Positions 36,706-45,856 are shown, numbered from the stretch's first letter. The stretch is 64,000 nt of DNA from Hyphomicrobiales bacterium (GCA_017642935.1 JAEPOK010000002.1:1051501-1115500), one strand, 5' to 3'. Numbers and translations are program-made. Notes: generated by a model from the letters alone, not told the origin.

Positions 36706-37482
36706 ATGGGCATTCTGGACTATGCCAATCCAACGCGGGTGATGCGCTTTTCGCGTGCTGTGAAGCCCTGGCTTCTCGGACTCGGTCTGATTACGCTGGC
36801 CGCCGGGCTCTATGGCGCGTTCGTCACGGCGCCGGCGGATTATCAGCAGGGCGAGACGATCCGCATCATGTATCTGCATGTGCCGATGGCCTGGCTTGCG
36901 ATGATGGCCTATTCGATGATGGCGCTTTCAGCGATCGGCACGCTTGGGTTCAAACATCCCATGGCCGATGTGTCGGCCAAGGCCTTGGCGCCGATTGGCG
37001 CGACGTTCACTGCGATTTGCCTTATCACCGGATCCCTCTGGGGCAAGCCGATGTGGAACACTTGGTGGGTGTGGGATGCGCGGCTGACCAGCGTGCTTAT
37101 CCTGTTCCTGGTTTATCTCGGCATCATCGCGCTTTGGCAGGCGATTGAAGAACCAATCAAGGCTGGCAAGGTAACCGCGATCATCACGCTGGTGGGCGCG
37201 ATCAATCTGCCGATTATCAAATTCTCCGTCGATTGGTGGTACACGCTGCACCAGCCAGCCTCGGTGTTCCGCGTGGATGGGCCGACCATCTATCCGGCGA
37301 TGCTCTATCCGCTGCTCATCTGCGCAGTTGGGTTCATGTTGATCTTCTTCTACCTGCACTTTGCCGCGATGGAGAATGAGCTGAAGCGTCGCCGTATCCG
37401 GGCCATGCAGATGCGTGCCGCGCGCCGCGTTGATCCCTCCAGCGCCGTGCCAGGTGGTCATACTGCTGGAGGTGCAGCCTGA
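36706..37482 (+). CDS. ccmC: Haem lyase component CcmC
   Basis: A 258-residue membrane protein with six helices. The haem-handling WWD domain is visible as GKPMWNTWWVWDARLTSVLILFLVYLGI (about 105-132), flanked by histidines (IMYLHVPMAWLAM and WWYTLHQPASV). It attaches haem to CcmE. It lies 67 bp after ccmB and its stop overlaps the ccmD start (TGATG). Confidence 0.97.
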   Translation: MGILDYANPTRVMRFSRAVKPWLLGLGLITLAAGLYGAFVTAPADYQQGETIRIMYLHVPMAWLAMMAYSMMALSAIGTLGFKHPMADVSAKALAPIGATFTAICLITGSLWGKPMWNTWWVWDARLTSVLILFLVYLGIIALWQAIEEPIKAGKVTAIITLVGAINLPIIKFSVDWWYTLHQPASVFRVDGPTIYPAMLYPLLICAVGFMLIFFYLHFAAMENELKRRRIRAMQMRAARRVDPSSAVPGGHTAGGAA

Positions 37483-37652
37483 TGGTGATCGATCATCATT
37501 TTGGGTTCATCGCTTTTGCCTGGTTGTCCGGCATTATTGGTTTTGCGGGCTTGGCGATTTGGATTTGGCGTGACCGCAAGACACTGGACGCTCAGCTTGT
37601 TGAGCTGGAAGCCAAGGGCTTGGATGTCTCACGCGCCAAGGATGCCTCATGA
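37482..37652 (+). CDS. ccmD: Haem exporter protein CcmD
   Basis: A 56-residue protein with one transmembrane helix (about residues 7-29) and a charged C-terminal tail (WRDRKTLDAQLVELEAKG). It overlaps ccmC by one base at its start and ccmG by four bases at its end. CcmD stabilises the CcmABC complex and releases holo-CcmE. It is easily missed because of its size, but position and topology are as expected. Confidence 0.92.
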   Translation: MVIDHHFGFIAFAWLSGIIGFAGLAIWIWRDRKTLDAQLVELEAKGLDVSRAKDAS

Positions 37653-38287
37653 GCGACCAAACCGTCGAGCAGACGCCGCCGCAGAAACCCCGACAAACGC
37701 CCTCAAAAACGCCCCCTGCGCCCAAGCGCAAGGTCAGTTGGCTGGCGCTGTCGCCGCTGCTGGTGTTTCTCGCGCTCGGTGGCGTGTTTGGGTATCAACT
37801 TCTGTTTGGTAATCCGGCCAATGAAATCCCTTCGGTGTTGATCGGCCAAGAGGCACCGGCCGTGATCTTGGCGCCGCTGGAAGACAGCGGTGTTCCCGGC
37901 TTCGGTCCGGCAGATTTCGAGGGGCAGGTGACGCTGCTTAACGTCTTTGCAAGCTGGTGCGCACCCTGTCGCCAGGAGCATCCGATGTTGATGCAATTGT
38001 CGCGCGATGATCGGTTTCAAATTATCGGTATCAACCAGAAGGATCAGCCGGCGGATGCGCGTCGTTTTCTCGCGACACTCGGCAATCCCTATGATCGCAT
38101 TGGCGTCGATCCCAACGGTCGCGCGTCAATCGAATGGGGCGTTTACGGCGTGCCGGAGACGTTCATTGTCGGGCCCGATGGTGTGATCCTGCACAAGCAT
38201 ATCGGCGTTTTTGATGCACGCCACGTTGAAGAAGATTTTCTGCCCATCATCGAAGAGGCGCTTGCGGGCGCAGCGCCCGCGTCCTAA
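37649..38287 (+). CDS. ccmG: Thiol:disulfide interchange protein CcmG/DsbE
   Basis: A 212-residue membrane-anchored thioredoxin. The N-terminal 25 residues are proline- and lysine-rich, then one helix (about 30-50). The redox site is FASWCAPCRQEHPMLMQL (about 105-122), with the cis-proline region VYGVPETFIVGPDG. It keeps the CXXCH cysteines of apocytochrome c reduced in the periplasm. The genes ccmE, ccmF and ccmH are not in this window. Confidence 0.96.
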   Translation: MSDQTVEQTPPQKPRQTPSKTPPAPKRKVSWLALSPLLVFLALGGVFGYQLLFGNPANEIPSVLIGQEAPAVILAPLEDSGVPGFGPADFEGQVTLLNVFASWCAPCRQEHPMLMQLSRDDRFQIIGINQKDQPADARRFLATLGNPYDRIGVDPNGRASIEWGVYGVPETFIVGPDGVILHKHIGVFDARHVEEDFLPIIEEALAGAAPAS

Positions 38288-38296
38288 GCCGCTGGC

Positions 38297-38851
38297 ATGA
38301 ACGCCAAGCTGAACAAAAAACCATCGCAAGACAAGGTCACTGAACTTTACGTGTCGCCCATCAAAGGCGGCGTGCTTGCGGTGTTTTTGATCACATTGGG
38401 CTTGGCGCTGGCTGCGCTGCCGCACTATCTGATGTTCATCACGCCCAGTGCTCAGGCGACTCCGCTGACCGCGATTTTGGCGCTGGTGTTTCTGGCCTTG
38501 GGCGCGGTATTCATCTGGCCGGGCTATAAGTTCGCCAAGGCGATCTTTCTGCGGACACCGCTGGCGACGACCGACGGCGTGACCATATACCGGATGCGGC
38601 TTGGGCTCGGCACGACCGAGTTTAAGTGGGAACATGTTGGCGAGTTGGTGGTGCGCGGCGTCTGGCTGATCCTGCTGGACGGCCGCATTCCGCAGAGCCG
38701 GTTCACCCGTTTCATGTTCGGCGCTAAGGGGCTCTGGATCCCATCTCTGTTCGTCTATGGCGGTGGGCGTAAGGTGATGCAATTTATCATGGATCACAGG
38801 CCGGACTTGATCGATCCGATGCTCAAGCGCCTCAATCGGGGCAAAAAGTGA
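38297..38851 (+). CDS. Membrane protein of unknown function downstream of ccmG
   Basis: A 184-residue protein I do not recognise. Two transmembrane helices lie at about 24-47 and 60-84; the remaining hundred residues are soluble, with strands such as TTDGVTIYRMRLGLGTTEFKWEHVGELVVRGVWLILLDGR that resemble a PH-like fold by eye. The C-terminal end is basic. It begins 9 bp after ccmG and its stop overlaps the GTG of the M23 peptidase gene, so it may be a late member of the ccm operon. No function is assigned. Confidence 0.7.
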   Translation: MNAKLNKKPSQDKVTELYVSPIKGGVLAVFLITLGLALAALPHYLMFITPSAQATPLTAILALVFLALGAVFIWPGYKFAKAIFLRTPLATTDGVTIYRMRLGLGTTEFKWEHVGELVVRGVWLILLDGRIPQSRFTRFMFGAKGLWIPSLFVYGGGRKVMQFIMDHRPDLIDPMLKRLNRGKK

Positions 38852-39813
38852 CACGTTGGCTGGCCGCCGCACTGATGCTTTGGCCAGGCGTTGCAGTGGC
38901 CGAGGATCGGCTGGGCTGGCCGGTTCGGTGCACACTCGGCGAGACCTGTTTCATTCAGCAGTTTGTGGACCTTGATCCTGGACCGGACGCGCGCGATGCG
39001 GCCTGCGGCTTCGCCTCCTATGAAGGTCACACCGGCACCGATATTCGCACGCCCCAGATCGTTGATCTTGGCAACGCTGGGACCGTTGTGGCAGCTTTGG
39101 CGGGCACCGTGCGAGCGATCCGCAACGATAGCGCTGATCGGCTGACACTGTCGCCCGACGACCGCGCGGCGGTTGGCGATCAGCAATGCGGCAATGGTGT
39201 CGTGATCGACCATGCTGGCGGCCTGCAAACGCAATATTGCCATCTGGCACGCAGCAGCGTTTCGGTATTGCCCGGTGATGCCGTTGAGGCGGGGCAGGCA
39301 ATTGGTGCCATCGGTCTTTCCGGCAATACGCAATTCCCGCATCTGGAGTTCATCGTCCGAAAAGATGGCGTGGTGGTGGATCCGTTTTCCGGGCACCAAG
39401 CCGGTGGCGGTTGCGAGGCCGCTGGCGCCTCTTTGTGGGCTGACCCAGAACTGTTGGACGCAGCGCAATCATCGACGCAATTGATTGGGGCCGGCCTTTC
39501 TTCTGCCCCGATCGACCATGCGACCTTGATGCAGGCCGATCCATTGCCGCTTTTTGCTGGCGCGGATGCCGTGGTCGCGTGGGGATGGGCGATCAATGTA
39601 CGGACTGGCGACCGGTTCGCACTGATGTTCACCACGCCCGATGGCAGTCGGTTCGACCACGCCAGCGATCCCTTCGCGCGCAATCAGGCCAGTCGATCGG
39701 CTTTTGCCGGTGAGCGGCGAATGGTGGTGCCCGGCCTATACCGTGGACAAGTTCAGTTGATCCGCGATGGCGTTGCGATCGATACGCTTACCTTTGAGGT
39801 TCTGGTCGACTAG
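38848..39813 (+). CDS. M23-family (LytM-like) metallopeptidase
   Basis: A 321-residue exported protein starting at GTG 38848 (overlapping the previous stop), with a signal peptide ending at GVAVA|EDR. The M23 zinc site is present: GHTGTDIRTP supplies the first histidine and aspartate, CGNGVVIDHAGGLQTQYCHLAR the central motif and HLEFIVRKDG the last histidine. Three further cysteines before and between these may form disulfides. The C-terminal 130 residues have no family I recognise. It could cut peptidoglycan cross-bridges. Its stop overlaps the converging RidA stop at a CTAG. Confidence 0.88.
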   Translation: MTRWLAAALMLWPGVAVAEDRLGWPVRCTLGETCFIQQFVDLDPGPDARDAACGFASYEGHTGTDIRTPQIVDLGNAGTVVAALAGTVRAIRNDSADRLTLSPDDRAAVGDQQCGNGVVIDHAGGLQTQYCHLARSSVSVLPGDAVEAGQAIGAIGLSGNTQFPHLEFIVRKDGVVVDPFSGHQAGGGCEAAGASLWADPELLDAAQSSTQLIGAGLSSAPIDHATLMQADPLPLFAGADAVVAWGWAINVRTGDRFALMFTTPDGSRFDHASDPFARNQASRSAFAGERRMVVPGLYRGQVQLIRDGVAIDTLTFEVLVD

Positions 39814-40196
39814 CCTCGCCGGCGTTTGGCAGTGACTTCGATTTCAACCAGCATCGCCTCTTCAAGCAAATCGCAGATGATGAGCGTTGCGGCGGGCCTA
39901 ATGTCGCCGAGCACCTCGCCGGCGACGGCCATAAGCGCTGCGGCATCCTCGCGCTTGGTGATGTAATAATGCACCCGCACAATGTCGGCCATCGATGCGC
40001 CGGCTTCCTGGAGCGCGGTTTCAATGGTGGCGAAGGTGTTGCGCGCCTGCGCATCCACGCCCTCAGCCATGGTCATGGTCTCATAATCGTAGCCGGTGGT
40101 GCCGGAGACAAACACCCAATCGCCATCGACCAGGGCCCGGGAATAACCAGCCTGTTTTTCGAACGGCGAGCCGGATGATATCAGTTTGCGGGTCAT
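39810..40196 (-). CDS. RidA/YjgF/YER057c-family protein
   Basis: A 128-residue deaminase-like protein. Typical parts are FEKQAGYSRALVDGDWVFVSGTTGYD (about 12-37), AEGVDAQARNTFATIETALQEAGASMADIVRVHYYIT and a C-terminal RPAATLIICDLLEEAMLVEIEVTA, where the conserved arginine contacts the imine substrate. Enzymes of the RidA subgroup hydrolyse reactive 2-iminobutyrate/enamine intermediates; other subgroups do not. The arginine is present, so activity is plausible. It overlaps the upstream gene by 4 bp. Confidence 0.92.
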   Translation of the reverse strand: MTRKLISSGSPFEKQAGYSRALVDGDWVFVSGTTGYDYETMTMAEGVDAQARNTFATIETALQEAGASMADIVRVHYYITKREDAAALMAVAGEVLGDIRPAATLIICDLLEEAMLVEIEVTAKRRRG

Positions 40197-41029
40197 CGAA
40201 ATTCGCCTGCCGCCCAGCGTTCATAGAGTGCCTGCGCCGCAGGGCTCCACTCGTCAAGCGGTGGGCGAATGGCGGGTGCGCCTTCATTGAGGAGGGCCGA
40301 ATAGACCACCTCCTGCGCGGGATCGACGGCGAGCATGCCGATGGCAAACGCGCACTGTCCCGGCAGGCAGCCAGTCTGCAGCAACAAATCGCCTTCGATC
40401 ACCGGAATGGTGCGAATGCCCAGATGGCGGGCAAAGACGGCCAGCTCATCTTGCCACTCGACCCATAGTGCGTCGTGGACAGGTTGTGCCGCATAAAGAT
40501 CGAGTGTCGAGAGATCATTGTAGCCGCCGACTTCGCCACCCAAGGCATCCCAGCCGCGACCTGCTTGCGGGGCGTAGACAATTGGTCCCAAACGCACGAT
40601 TTGTTCGTCGATGGCGAAGGTGATGGCATCGCCCGGCTGCGCCAAATCGGGTTGGCTGACAAAGGTGACCATGCCCGGACGGGCGGTTGCCACATAAGGC
40701 AGGCATGGGTCGCCAATCGGGCCGCGCGCCCAGGGTGTGCCAAACTCGACGGTGACGACCCAGGCGGCGGGCGCACAGCCGGCTTCATCATTGTCGGCGT
40801 AGAGCACGACGGCGGCCGGTTCCCCGTCCATATTGGTCACGATCAGATCGCGGGTGATCACCGGGGCGCTGAGCAGCGTCGTCTCGCCGGCCACCAACGC
40901 CTGCGTGCCGGTTTGTCCGTCGCGGGTAATCGTCAGGTCGATGCCGTCGGGTAGCGCGATGACGTCCAGCGTTTGCGCGAGCGCCGGTGAAGCGCTGAGC
41001 GCGAGAAGCAAGGCGGCGGTCCGGATCAT
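40193..41029 (-). CDS. Exported protein of unknown function
   Basis: A 278-residue protein that I do not recognise. The ATG at 41029 overlaps the TAA of the methyltransferase gene, which decides the start. A signal peptide ends at SPALA|QTL. The mature part has alternating strands with a few cysteines (AGCAPAAWVV, GDPCLPYV, TGCLPGQCAF) that probably pair as disulfides. No catalytic motif is clear. It is the middle gene of a coupled set with DUF938 and RidA. Confidence 0.75.
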   Translation of the reverse strand: MIRTAALLLALSASPALAQTLDVIALPDGIDLTITRDGQTGTQALVAGETTLLSAPVITRDLIVTNMDGEPAAVVLYADNDEAGCAPAAWVVTVEFGTPWARGPIGDPCLPYVATARPGMVTFVSQPDLAQPGDAITFAIDEQIVRLGPIVYAPQAGRGWDALGGEVGGYNDLSTLDLYAAQPVHDALWVEWQDELAVFARHLGIRTIPVIEGDLLLQTGCLPGQCAFAIGMLAVDPAQEVVYSALLNEGAPAIRPPLDEWSPAAQALYERWAAGEFR

Positions 41030-41670
41030 TATGGGGCTCTCCAAAGCGTCATGAGGTTGTTGGCGGGCATGGCGAGTGTATCGTGTTTGATCATGAGGTG
41101 GCCGGACAGTTCAGTTTCCACCCAACCAATGTCCTTATACCCAGCATCAGGATGTTCGGCGCGGATGGCCGCATCGAACCTTGCATCGCCCTCGCTGGCA
41201 TAGTCCGCACCGCGTTTGAACGGCCCATAGATCGCAAGAACCCCGCCAGGCACCAGAGCGCCTGCTACATGGGTGAGAAGCTGTTTGGCCGCCCCCTCCG
41301 AGATCAAATGGATGAGGTTTGAGAGGAAAAGCACATTCATCGGTGCGCCCGGCCAGGCCTCCTCAACCGCGTTGTAGGCGAGCGGGGCCTGGATGTTTGT
41401 AGCGCCGCTATGCGCCGTCCAGGCGGCAATGCTGGTTAGCCGCTCAGGATCGATGTCGGTGGGCTGCCAAACCAGGCGAGGGGTGGCTTTGGCCAGGCGT
41501 ATGACATGCTCGCCCGTGCCAGACGCAACCTCCAACGCAATGCCGGACGTTGGCAGGTGCGGCACCAAGGCCGCGAGAATGGCATCGGCGTTGCGTGCGG
41601 CTGCGGGCGCAAATAGGCGGCCATCACCATCGTCGCCGGATGTCGCGAAGGAGATCTTCTCAGTTGCCAT
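41029..41670 (-). CDS. DUF938-family SAM-dependent methyltransferase
   Basis: A 213-residue methyltransferase-like protein. The SAM-binding glycine loop is ALEVASGTGEHVIRLA (about 45-60), followed by VWQPTDIDPERLTSI (the acidic residue binding ribose) and a DUF938 pattern of MNVLFLSNLIHLISEGAAKQLL and LAIYGPFKRGADYASEGDARFDAAIRAEHPDAGYKDI. The substrate is unknown. It heads a three-gene coupled operon and is divergent from the mesaconyl-CoA hydratase gene. Confidence 0.9.
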   Translation of the reverse strand: MATEKISFATSGDDGDGRLFAPAAARNADAILAALVPHLPTSGIALEVASGTGEHVIRLAKATPRLVWQPTDIDPERLTSIAAWTAHSGATNIQAPLAYNAVEEAWPGAPMNVLFLSNLIHLISEGAAKQLLTHVAGALVPGGVLAIYGPFKRGADYASEGDARFDAAIRAEHPDAGYKDIGWVETELSGHLMIKHDTLAMPANNLMTLWRAP

Positions 41671-41778
41671 CCTCTACACGTCCCCGGTCCACGCCACTCT
41701 AAAGTCGCCCTTGCCGCAGTGCAGCATGGCGGTTCACATCAGCCCAACTGATGGCACAGCTTGGGAGTTGGCAGAAGC

Positions 41779-42834
41779 ATGTCGAAGACGAATGCGGGCA
41801 ATTTCTTTGAGGATTTCACCGTCGGGCGTGTGCTCAACCACGCCACGCCGCTGACGCTGACCACCGGGGACGCGAGCCTCTATCGCGCGCTCTACGGCAC
41901 GCGCTATGCTGTGCAATCGGCTGACAGCTTTGCTCAGGCGATTGGCTACCCCCAGGCGCCGCTTGATGATCTGCTCGTTTTTCATGCCGTGTTTGGCAAA
42001 ACGGTGCCCGACATTTCGCTCAATGCCGTGGCCAATCTCGGCTATGCCGAAGGTGTGTTCCACGCTGCGGTTTATCCCAGGGACACGGTGGCCTCAGTTA
42101 GCGAGGTCATCGGCGTCAAGGAGAACTCCAACGGCAAGACCGGCACAGTCTATGTGCGCACGACCGGCACCAACCAGCGTGGCGAAATGGTGCTTTCCTA
42201 TGTGCGCTGGGTGATGGTGCGGAAGCGTGATGCAACCAGTGTCGCGCCCGAGCCGCAGGTGCCGGACCTGGCAAGCGCGGTCGATGCATCTGCTCTGGGT
42301 AAGGCCGTGCCGGCGTTGGATAGTGCCAAGTGGGATGCCGCGTTGTCAGGATCTGACTTTTTCTGGGACGACTACCTAGTTGGCGAAAAGATCGACCATG
42401 TCGACGGCATGACGGTGGAAGAAAGCGACCACATGCTCGCCACCCGGCTCTACCAGAACACCGCCAAGGTGCATTTCAATCAGCATACCGAAGGGCAAGG
42501 CCGCTTTGGGCGGCGGTTGATCTACGGCGGGCATGTGATCTCGCTCGCGCGGGCGCTGGCGTTCAATGGCTGCGGCAACGCGTTTCATTTGGCGGCGATC
42601 AATGGCGGGCGGCATGTTGCGCCGCTGTTTGCCGGTGATACGGTCTATGGCTGGAGCGAGGTATTGGATCGGTCTGAGATTGCTGGGCGTTCGGATATCG
42701 CCGCAACCCGCATGCGACTGGTGGCCACCAAGGATCGCTCTTGCGCTGATTTTCCGTACAAGAGCGATGATGGCTATGACGACGGCGTGATTTTGGACTT
42801 TGATGCGTGGTTTGCGCTGCCGCGGCGAGGATAA
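41779..42834 (+). CDS. mch: Mesaconyl-CoA hydratase (beta-methylmalyl-CoA dehydratase)
   Basis: A 351-residue double hotdog-fold MaoC-like enzyme. The start at 41779 (MSKTNAGNFFEDFTVGR) matches my memory of the family opening. Two repeats are seen: NFFEDFTVGRVLNHATPLTLTTGDASLYRALYGTRYA with LLVFHAVFGKTVPDISLNAVANLGYA, and FFWDDYLVGEKIDHVDGMTVEESDHMLATRLYQNTAKVHFNQHTEGQGRFGRRLIYGGHVISLARALAFNG. It catalyses the reversible hydration of mesaconyl-CoA in the ethylmalonyl-CoA pathway, which lets isocitrate-lyase-lacking alphaproteobacteria assimilate acetyl-CoA. Other enzymes of that pathway are not in the window. Confidence 0.93.
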   Translation: MSKTNAGNFFEDFTVGRVLNHATPLTLTTGDASLYRALYGTRYAVQSADSFAQAIGYPQAPLDDLLVFHAVFGKTVPDISLNAVANLGYAEGVFHAAVYPRDTVASVSEVIGVKENSNGKTGTVYVRTTGTNQRGEMVLSYVRWVMVRKRDATSVAPEPQVPDLASAVDASALGKAVPALDSAKWDAALSGSDFFWDDYLVGEKIDHVDGMTVEESDHMLATRLYQNTAKVHFNQHTEGQGRFGRRLIYGGHVISLARALAFNGCGNAFHLAAINGGRHVAPLFAGDTVYGWSEVLDRSEIAGRSDIAATRMRLVATKDRSCADFPYKSDDGYDDGVILDFDAWFALPRRG

Positions 42835-42849
42835 CGTCAGTGGGTGGTG

Positions 42850-44121
42850 CTAATTTCTACCCGTCCCAAACCGCTTCTCAATATAGTCCTCAACTAAACC
42901 CTTAAAATCATCGGCAAGGTTGGGGCCACGCAGGGTCATGGCTTTTTTGCCATCAATGAACACAGGCGCGGCGGGTTGCTCGCCGGTGCCGGGTAGGGAG
43001 ATGCCGATATCGGCGTGCTTGCTCTCGCCCGGGCCGTTCACGATGCAACCCATGACAGCAAAGGTGAGCTGCTCAACGCCCGGATAGCGCTCTTTCCAGC
43101 TTGGCATCTTGTCGCGGATCATGGTCTGCACGTCCTGCGCCAGCTCTTGGAACGTGGTGCTTGTTGTGCGCCCACAACCCGGGCAGGCGGCGACCACCGG
43201 CACGAACGAACGGATGCCCATGGTCTGCAAAAGCTCTTGGGCGACCTGCACCTCTTTGGTGCGATCCCCGCCAGGTTCGGGCGTCAGTGAGATGCGGATT
43301 GTGTCGCCAATGCCTTGTTGAAGCAGGATGCCAAGCGCCGCGGACGAGGCGACGATGCCTTTCGAGCCCATGCCCGCTTCGGTCAGCCCCAGATGCAGCG
43401 CGTAGTCGGAGCGGGCGGCAAGCGCCGTGTAGCAGGCCACCAAATCCTGCACTTGGCTGACCTTGGCCGACAGGATGATCTTGTCGCGGCCCATCCCTAG
43501 CTTTTCGGCGTATTCGGCCGAGAGCAGCGCGGATTGGACCATCGCTTCGTGCGTCACCTGGCGGGCGGTCAGCGGTGAGCCATTGTCAGCGTTTTCGTCC
43601 ATCAGCTTGGTCAGGAGAACCTGATCAAGCGAGCCCCAATTGACCCCGATCCGCACGGCCTTGTCGCGCTTCATCGCCTCTTCGATGATCGCGCCGAACT
43701 GCACGTCTTTCTTCGCCTTAAAGCCGACATTGCCGGGATTGATACGGTATTTGGCTAGCGCGTCGGCGCAGGCAGGATGATCCTGCAAAAGCTGGTGGCC
43801 GATATAGTGAAAATCGCCGACCAATGGGACGTCGACGCCCCACTTATCGAGCTTCTCCTTTACATGCGGAACGGCGGCGGCGGCTTCATCGCGATCCACA
43901 GTGATGCGCACCAGTTCCGACCCGGCTTTTGCCAGGGCTGCCACCTGGATCGCGGTGGCGCGGATGTCGGCGGTGTCGGTGTTGGTCATCGATTGGACGA
44001 CAACCGGCGCATCGCCGCCGACAACAACGCCGCCAACGCTGACGGGCACGCTCTTGCGGCGCGGCAGGATGGTGGAGAGATAACCGGTCAAACCGGGCTG
44101 TGGTGCGGGTCGATCAAGCAT
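42850..44121 (-). CDS. ispG: 4-Hydroxy-3-methylbut-2-enyl diphosphate synthase
   Basis: A 423-residue Fe-S enzyme of the MEP isoprenoid pathway that reductively opens the cyclic diphosphate. The N-terminal TIM barrel starts at [36 protein letters not shown]. The cluster cysteines lie in [16 protein letters not shown] (about 310-325) and [20 protein letters not shown]. The C-terminal reductase domain is complete. The stop is 16 bp from the converging mesaconyl-CoA hydratase gene. Confidence 0.96.
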   Translation of the reverse strand: MLDRPAPQPGLTGYLSTILPRRKSVPVSVGGVVVGGDAPVVVQSMTNTDTADIRATAIQVAALAKAGSELVRITVDRDEAAAAVPHVKEKLDKWGVDVPLVGDFHYIGHQLLQDHPACADALAKYRINPGNVGFKAKKDVQFGAIIEEAMKRDKAVRIGVNWGSLDQVLLTKLMDENADNGSPLTARQVTHEAMVQSALLSAEYAEKLGMGRDKIILSAKVSQVQDLVACYTALAARSDYALHLGLTEAGMGSKGIVASSAALGILLQQGIGDTIRISLTPEPGGDRTKEVQVAQELLQTMGIRSFVPVVAACPGCGRTTSTTFQELAQDVQTMIRDKMPSWKERYPGVEQLTFAVMGCIVNGPGESKHADIGISLPGTGEQPAAPVFIDGKKAMTLRGPNLADDFKGLVEDYIEKRFGTGRN

Positions 44122-44181
44122 GGTTTAGGTATAGGGATGGTCTGATGGCATCGCAACCAAGAGACAAGGTGATCTGAGCGA

Positions 44182-45099
44182 ATGGGCATGCTGATTGATG
44201 GCCGATGGCAAGAAGATGCTGATCGGACCATGCAGAACGGGGCATACAGGCGGGAGGCGAGCGCGCTGCCCTCGCGGTTGGGCCAAGAGGTCCTGGCGGC
44301 ACTTGCGCAGACGCCGGAGCGTTTCGTGCTGGTGGCGTCGTCGAGCTGCCCGTGGTCGCATGGCGCGATGCTTGCCTGGCAACTGAAAGGGTTCGCCGAT
44401 CGCATGCCGCTGCAGATGGCTGGCGGGCCGCGCGTGGAAGGTTATGCGATCCTGCCTCGCGGGCCGCTTTCTGTCGATTTTCGCCATATTCACCAGCTCT
44501 ATGCGGCGACAGACAAGGTCTATACCGGGCGCGCAACGGTTCCCGTGCTTTGGGACGCGCATGAGCGGATCGTTCTTTCCAACTCCTCCGACGACATCAT
44601 GCAAGCGTTCGATGCAGCGGGGACAGAACCAAGGCTTTTTCCCACTGAGCTGGCCGAGGAGATGGCCGCATTCCTGCCAAGGCTGTTTAATGGTCTTTCA
44701 AACGCCGTTTACCGGGCAGGGAAAGCTCAGCGGCAGGATGAGTATGAACACGCAACGGCGTCCGTCTATGCCACGTTGCACGCGCTTGAAGAGCGCTTGT
44801 CGAACCAGACCTATCTTTTTGGCGAGGCAATCACGGCAGCTGATTTGCGCCTGTTTGCCACGTTGGTGCGTTACGACACGGTGTATGCCACGCATTTCCG
44901 CTGCACCCGTTACCGGCTGACGGATTTTCCTGCTCTGTGGCGTTTCACGCGGCGCATTTTCCAGATACCGGGCATCGCGCAGACTGTCGATTTTGATGAG
45001 ATCCGGCGGGGTTACTACCTCAATGATGGCTCGCACAATCCGTTTGGTCTCGTCGCCGACCAACCCGAGATCGATTGGCTGGACCGGTCGGGCCTGTGA
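44182..45099 (+). CDS. Glutathione S-transferase of the xi (glutathionyl-hydroquinone reductase-like) class
   Basis: A 305-residue protein of the ECM4/YqjG type, longer than ordinary GSTs. The thioredoxin-fold part has the catalytic motif ASSSCPWSHGAMLAWQL (about 52-68) and TVPVLWDAHERIVLSNSSDDIMQAFDA; the helical C-terminal half contains NGLSNAVYRAGKAQRQDEYEHA, LFGEAITAADLRLFATLVRYDTVYATHFRC and FDEIRRGYY. In the usual enzymes the motif reads CPWAHR, so the Ser/Gly variant is worth noting. It probably reduces glutathionyl conjugates of quinones. Confidence 0.9.
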   Translation: MGMLIDGRWQEDADRTMQNGAYRREASALPSRLGQEVLAALAQTPERFVLVASSSCPWSHGAMLAWQLKGFADRMPLQMAGGPRVEGYAILPRGPLSVDFRHIHQLYAATDKVYTGRATVPVLWDAHERIVLSNSSDDIMQAFDAAGTEPRLFPTELAEEMAAFLPRLFNGLSNAVYRAGKAQRQDEYEHATASVYATLHALEERLSNQTYLFGEAITAADLRLFATLVRYDTVYATHFRCTRYRLTDFPALWRFTRRIFQIPGIAQTVDFDEIRRGYYLNDGSHNPFGLVADQPEIDWLDRSGL

Positions 45100-45116
45100 C
45101 GATGAGATTGTGATGT

Positions 45117-45842
45117 GTGATCGGGCTTGAAGCGAAATTACGCCGCGCCATCTTCGCCCCCATGCCCAAACGCTCGCACGCCGTCACCGCCACCCGTTTG
45201 CTCACCGAAGAGGAGGTGGAGGCCGTTTATCGCGCGCTTGAAGCAGCCATGCCCGGTCGTACGGCGACTGCCAAAGGCCCAAAAGGTCAGCCGGACGCGT
45301 TTCGCTCCTGCATCTCGTGCATGCTGTCGGCGCAAAGCCGCGATGCCAACACAGCCAAGGCGGCGCGGCAATTGTTTGCCTTGGCCCAAACACCGCAGGC
45401 GATGCTGGCGCTGGAGGATGAGGCCATCGCACAGGCCATCAAACCGGCCGGCCTCTACAATATGAAGGCGCGGAACATCCGCAAATTTTGCGCAGCCTTG
45501 TTGGAGGAGCATGATGGCATGGTGCCGTCCACCCGCGCGGGCCTTTTGAGTCTGCCGGGCATTGGGCGCAAATGCGCGGACATCGTGATGAGTTTTACTT
45601 TTGGCGAGGATGTCATCGCCGTTGATACCCATGTGCATCGTGTGGCCAACCGGATGGGTATGGCGCGTGGCAAGACCGAGGCGCAAACCGCGCAAAGCCT
45701 AGAAGAGCGCTCGCCGGATTGGGCCAAGCGCGATGGGCATTTTTGGCTGTTGCAGTTTGGCAAACAGGTTTGCATCGCCCGCGCACCCAAGTGTCATGCC
45801 TGCGTGGTGCGGGGCTGGTGCGCGTATCCGGCGAAGAGTTGA
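45117..45842 (+). CDS. nth: Endonuclease III (DNA glycosylase/AP lyase)
   Basis: A base-excision repair enzyme of up to 241 residues. I give the GTG at 45117; an ATG at 45162 (MPKRSHAV) is equally likely. The helix-hairpin-helix with catalytic lysine is LLSLPGIGRKCADIVMSFTFGEDVIAVDTHVHRV, where the aspartate follows 18 residues after the lysine. The 4Fe-4S cysteines keep the exact C-X6-C-X2-C-X5-C spacing (CIARAPKCHACVVRGWC). It removes oxidised pyrimidines and nicks the strand. An intergenic repeat lies downstream. Confidence 0.94.
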   Translation: MIGLEAKLRRAIFAPMPKRSHAVTATRLLTEEEVEAVYRALEAAMPGRTATAKGPKGQPDAFRSCISCMLSAQSRDANTAKAARQLFALAQTPQAMLALEDEAIAQAIKPAGLYNMKARNIRKFCAALLEEHDGMVPSTRAGLLSLPGIGRKCADIVMSFTFGEDVIAVDTHVHRVANRMGMARGKTEAQTAQSLEERSPDWAKRDGHFWLLQFGKQVCIARAPKCHACVVRGWCAYPAKS

Positions 45843-45856
45843 GGTTTGCCGACACA

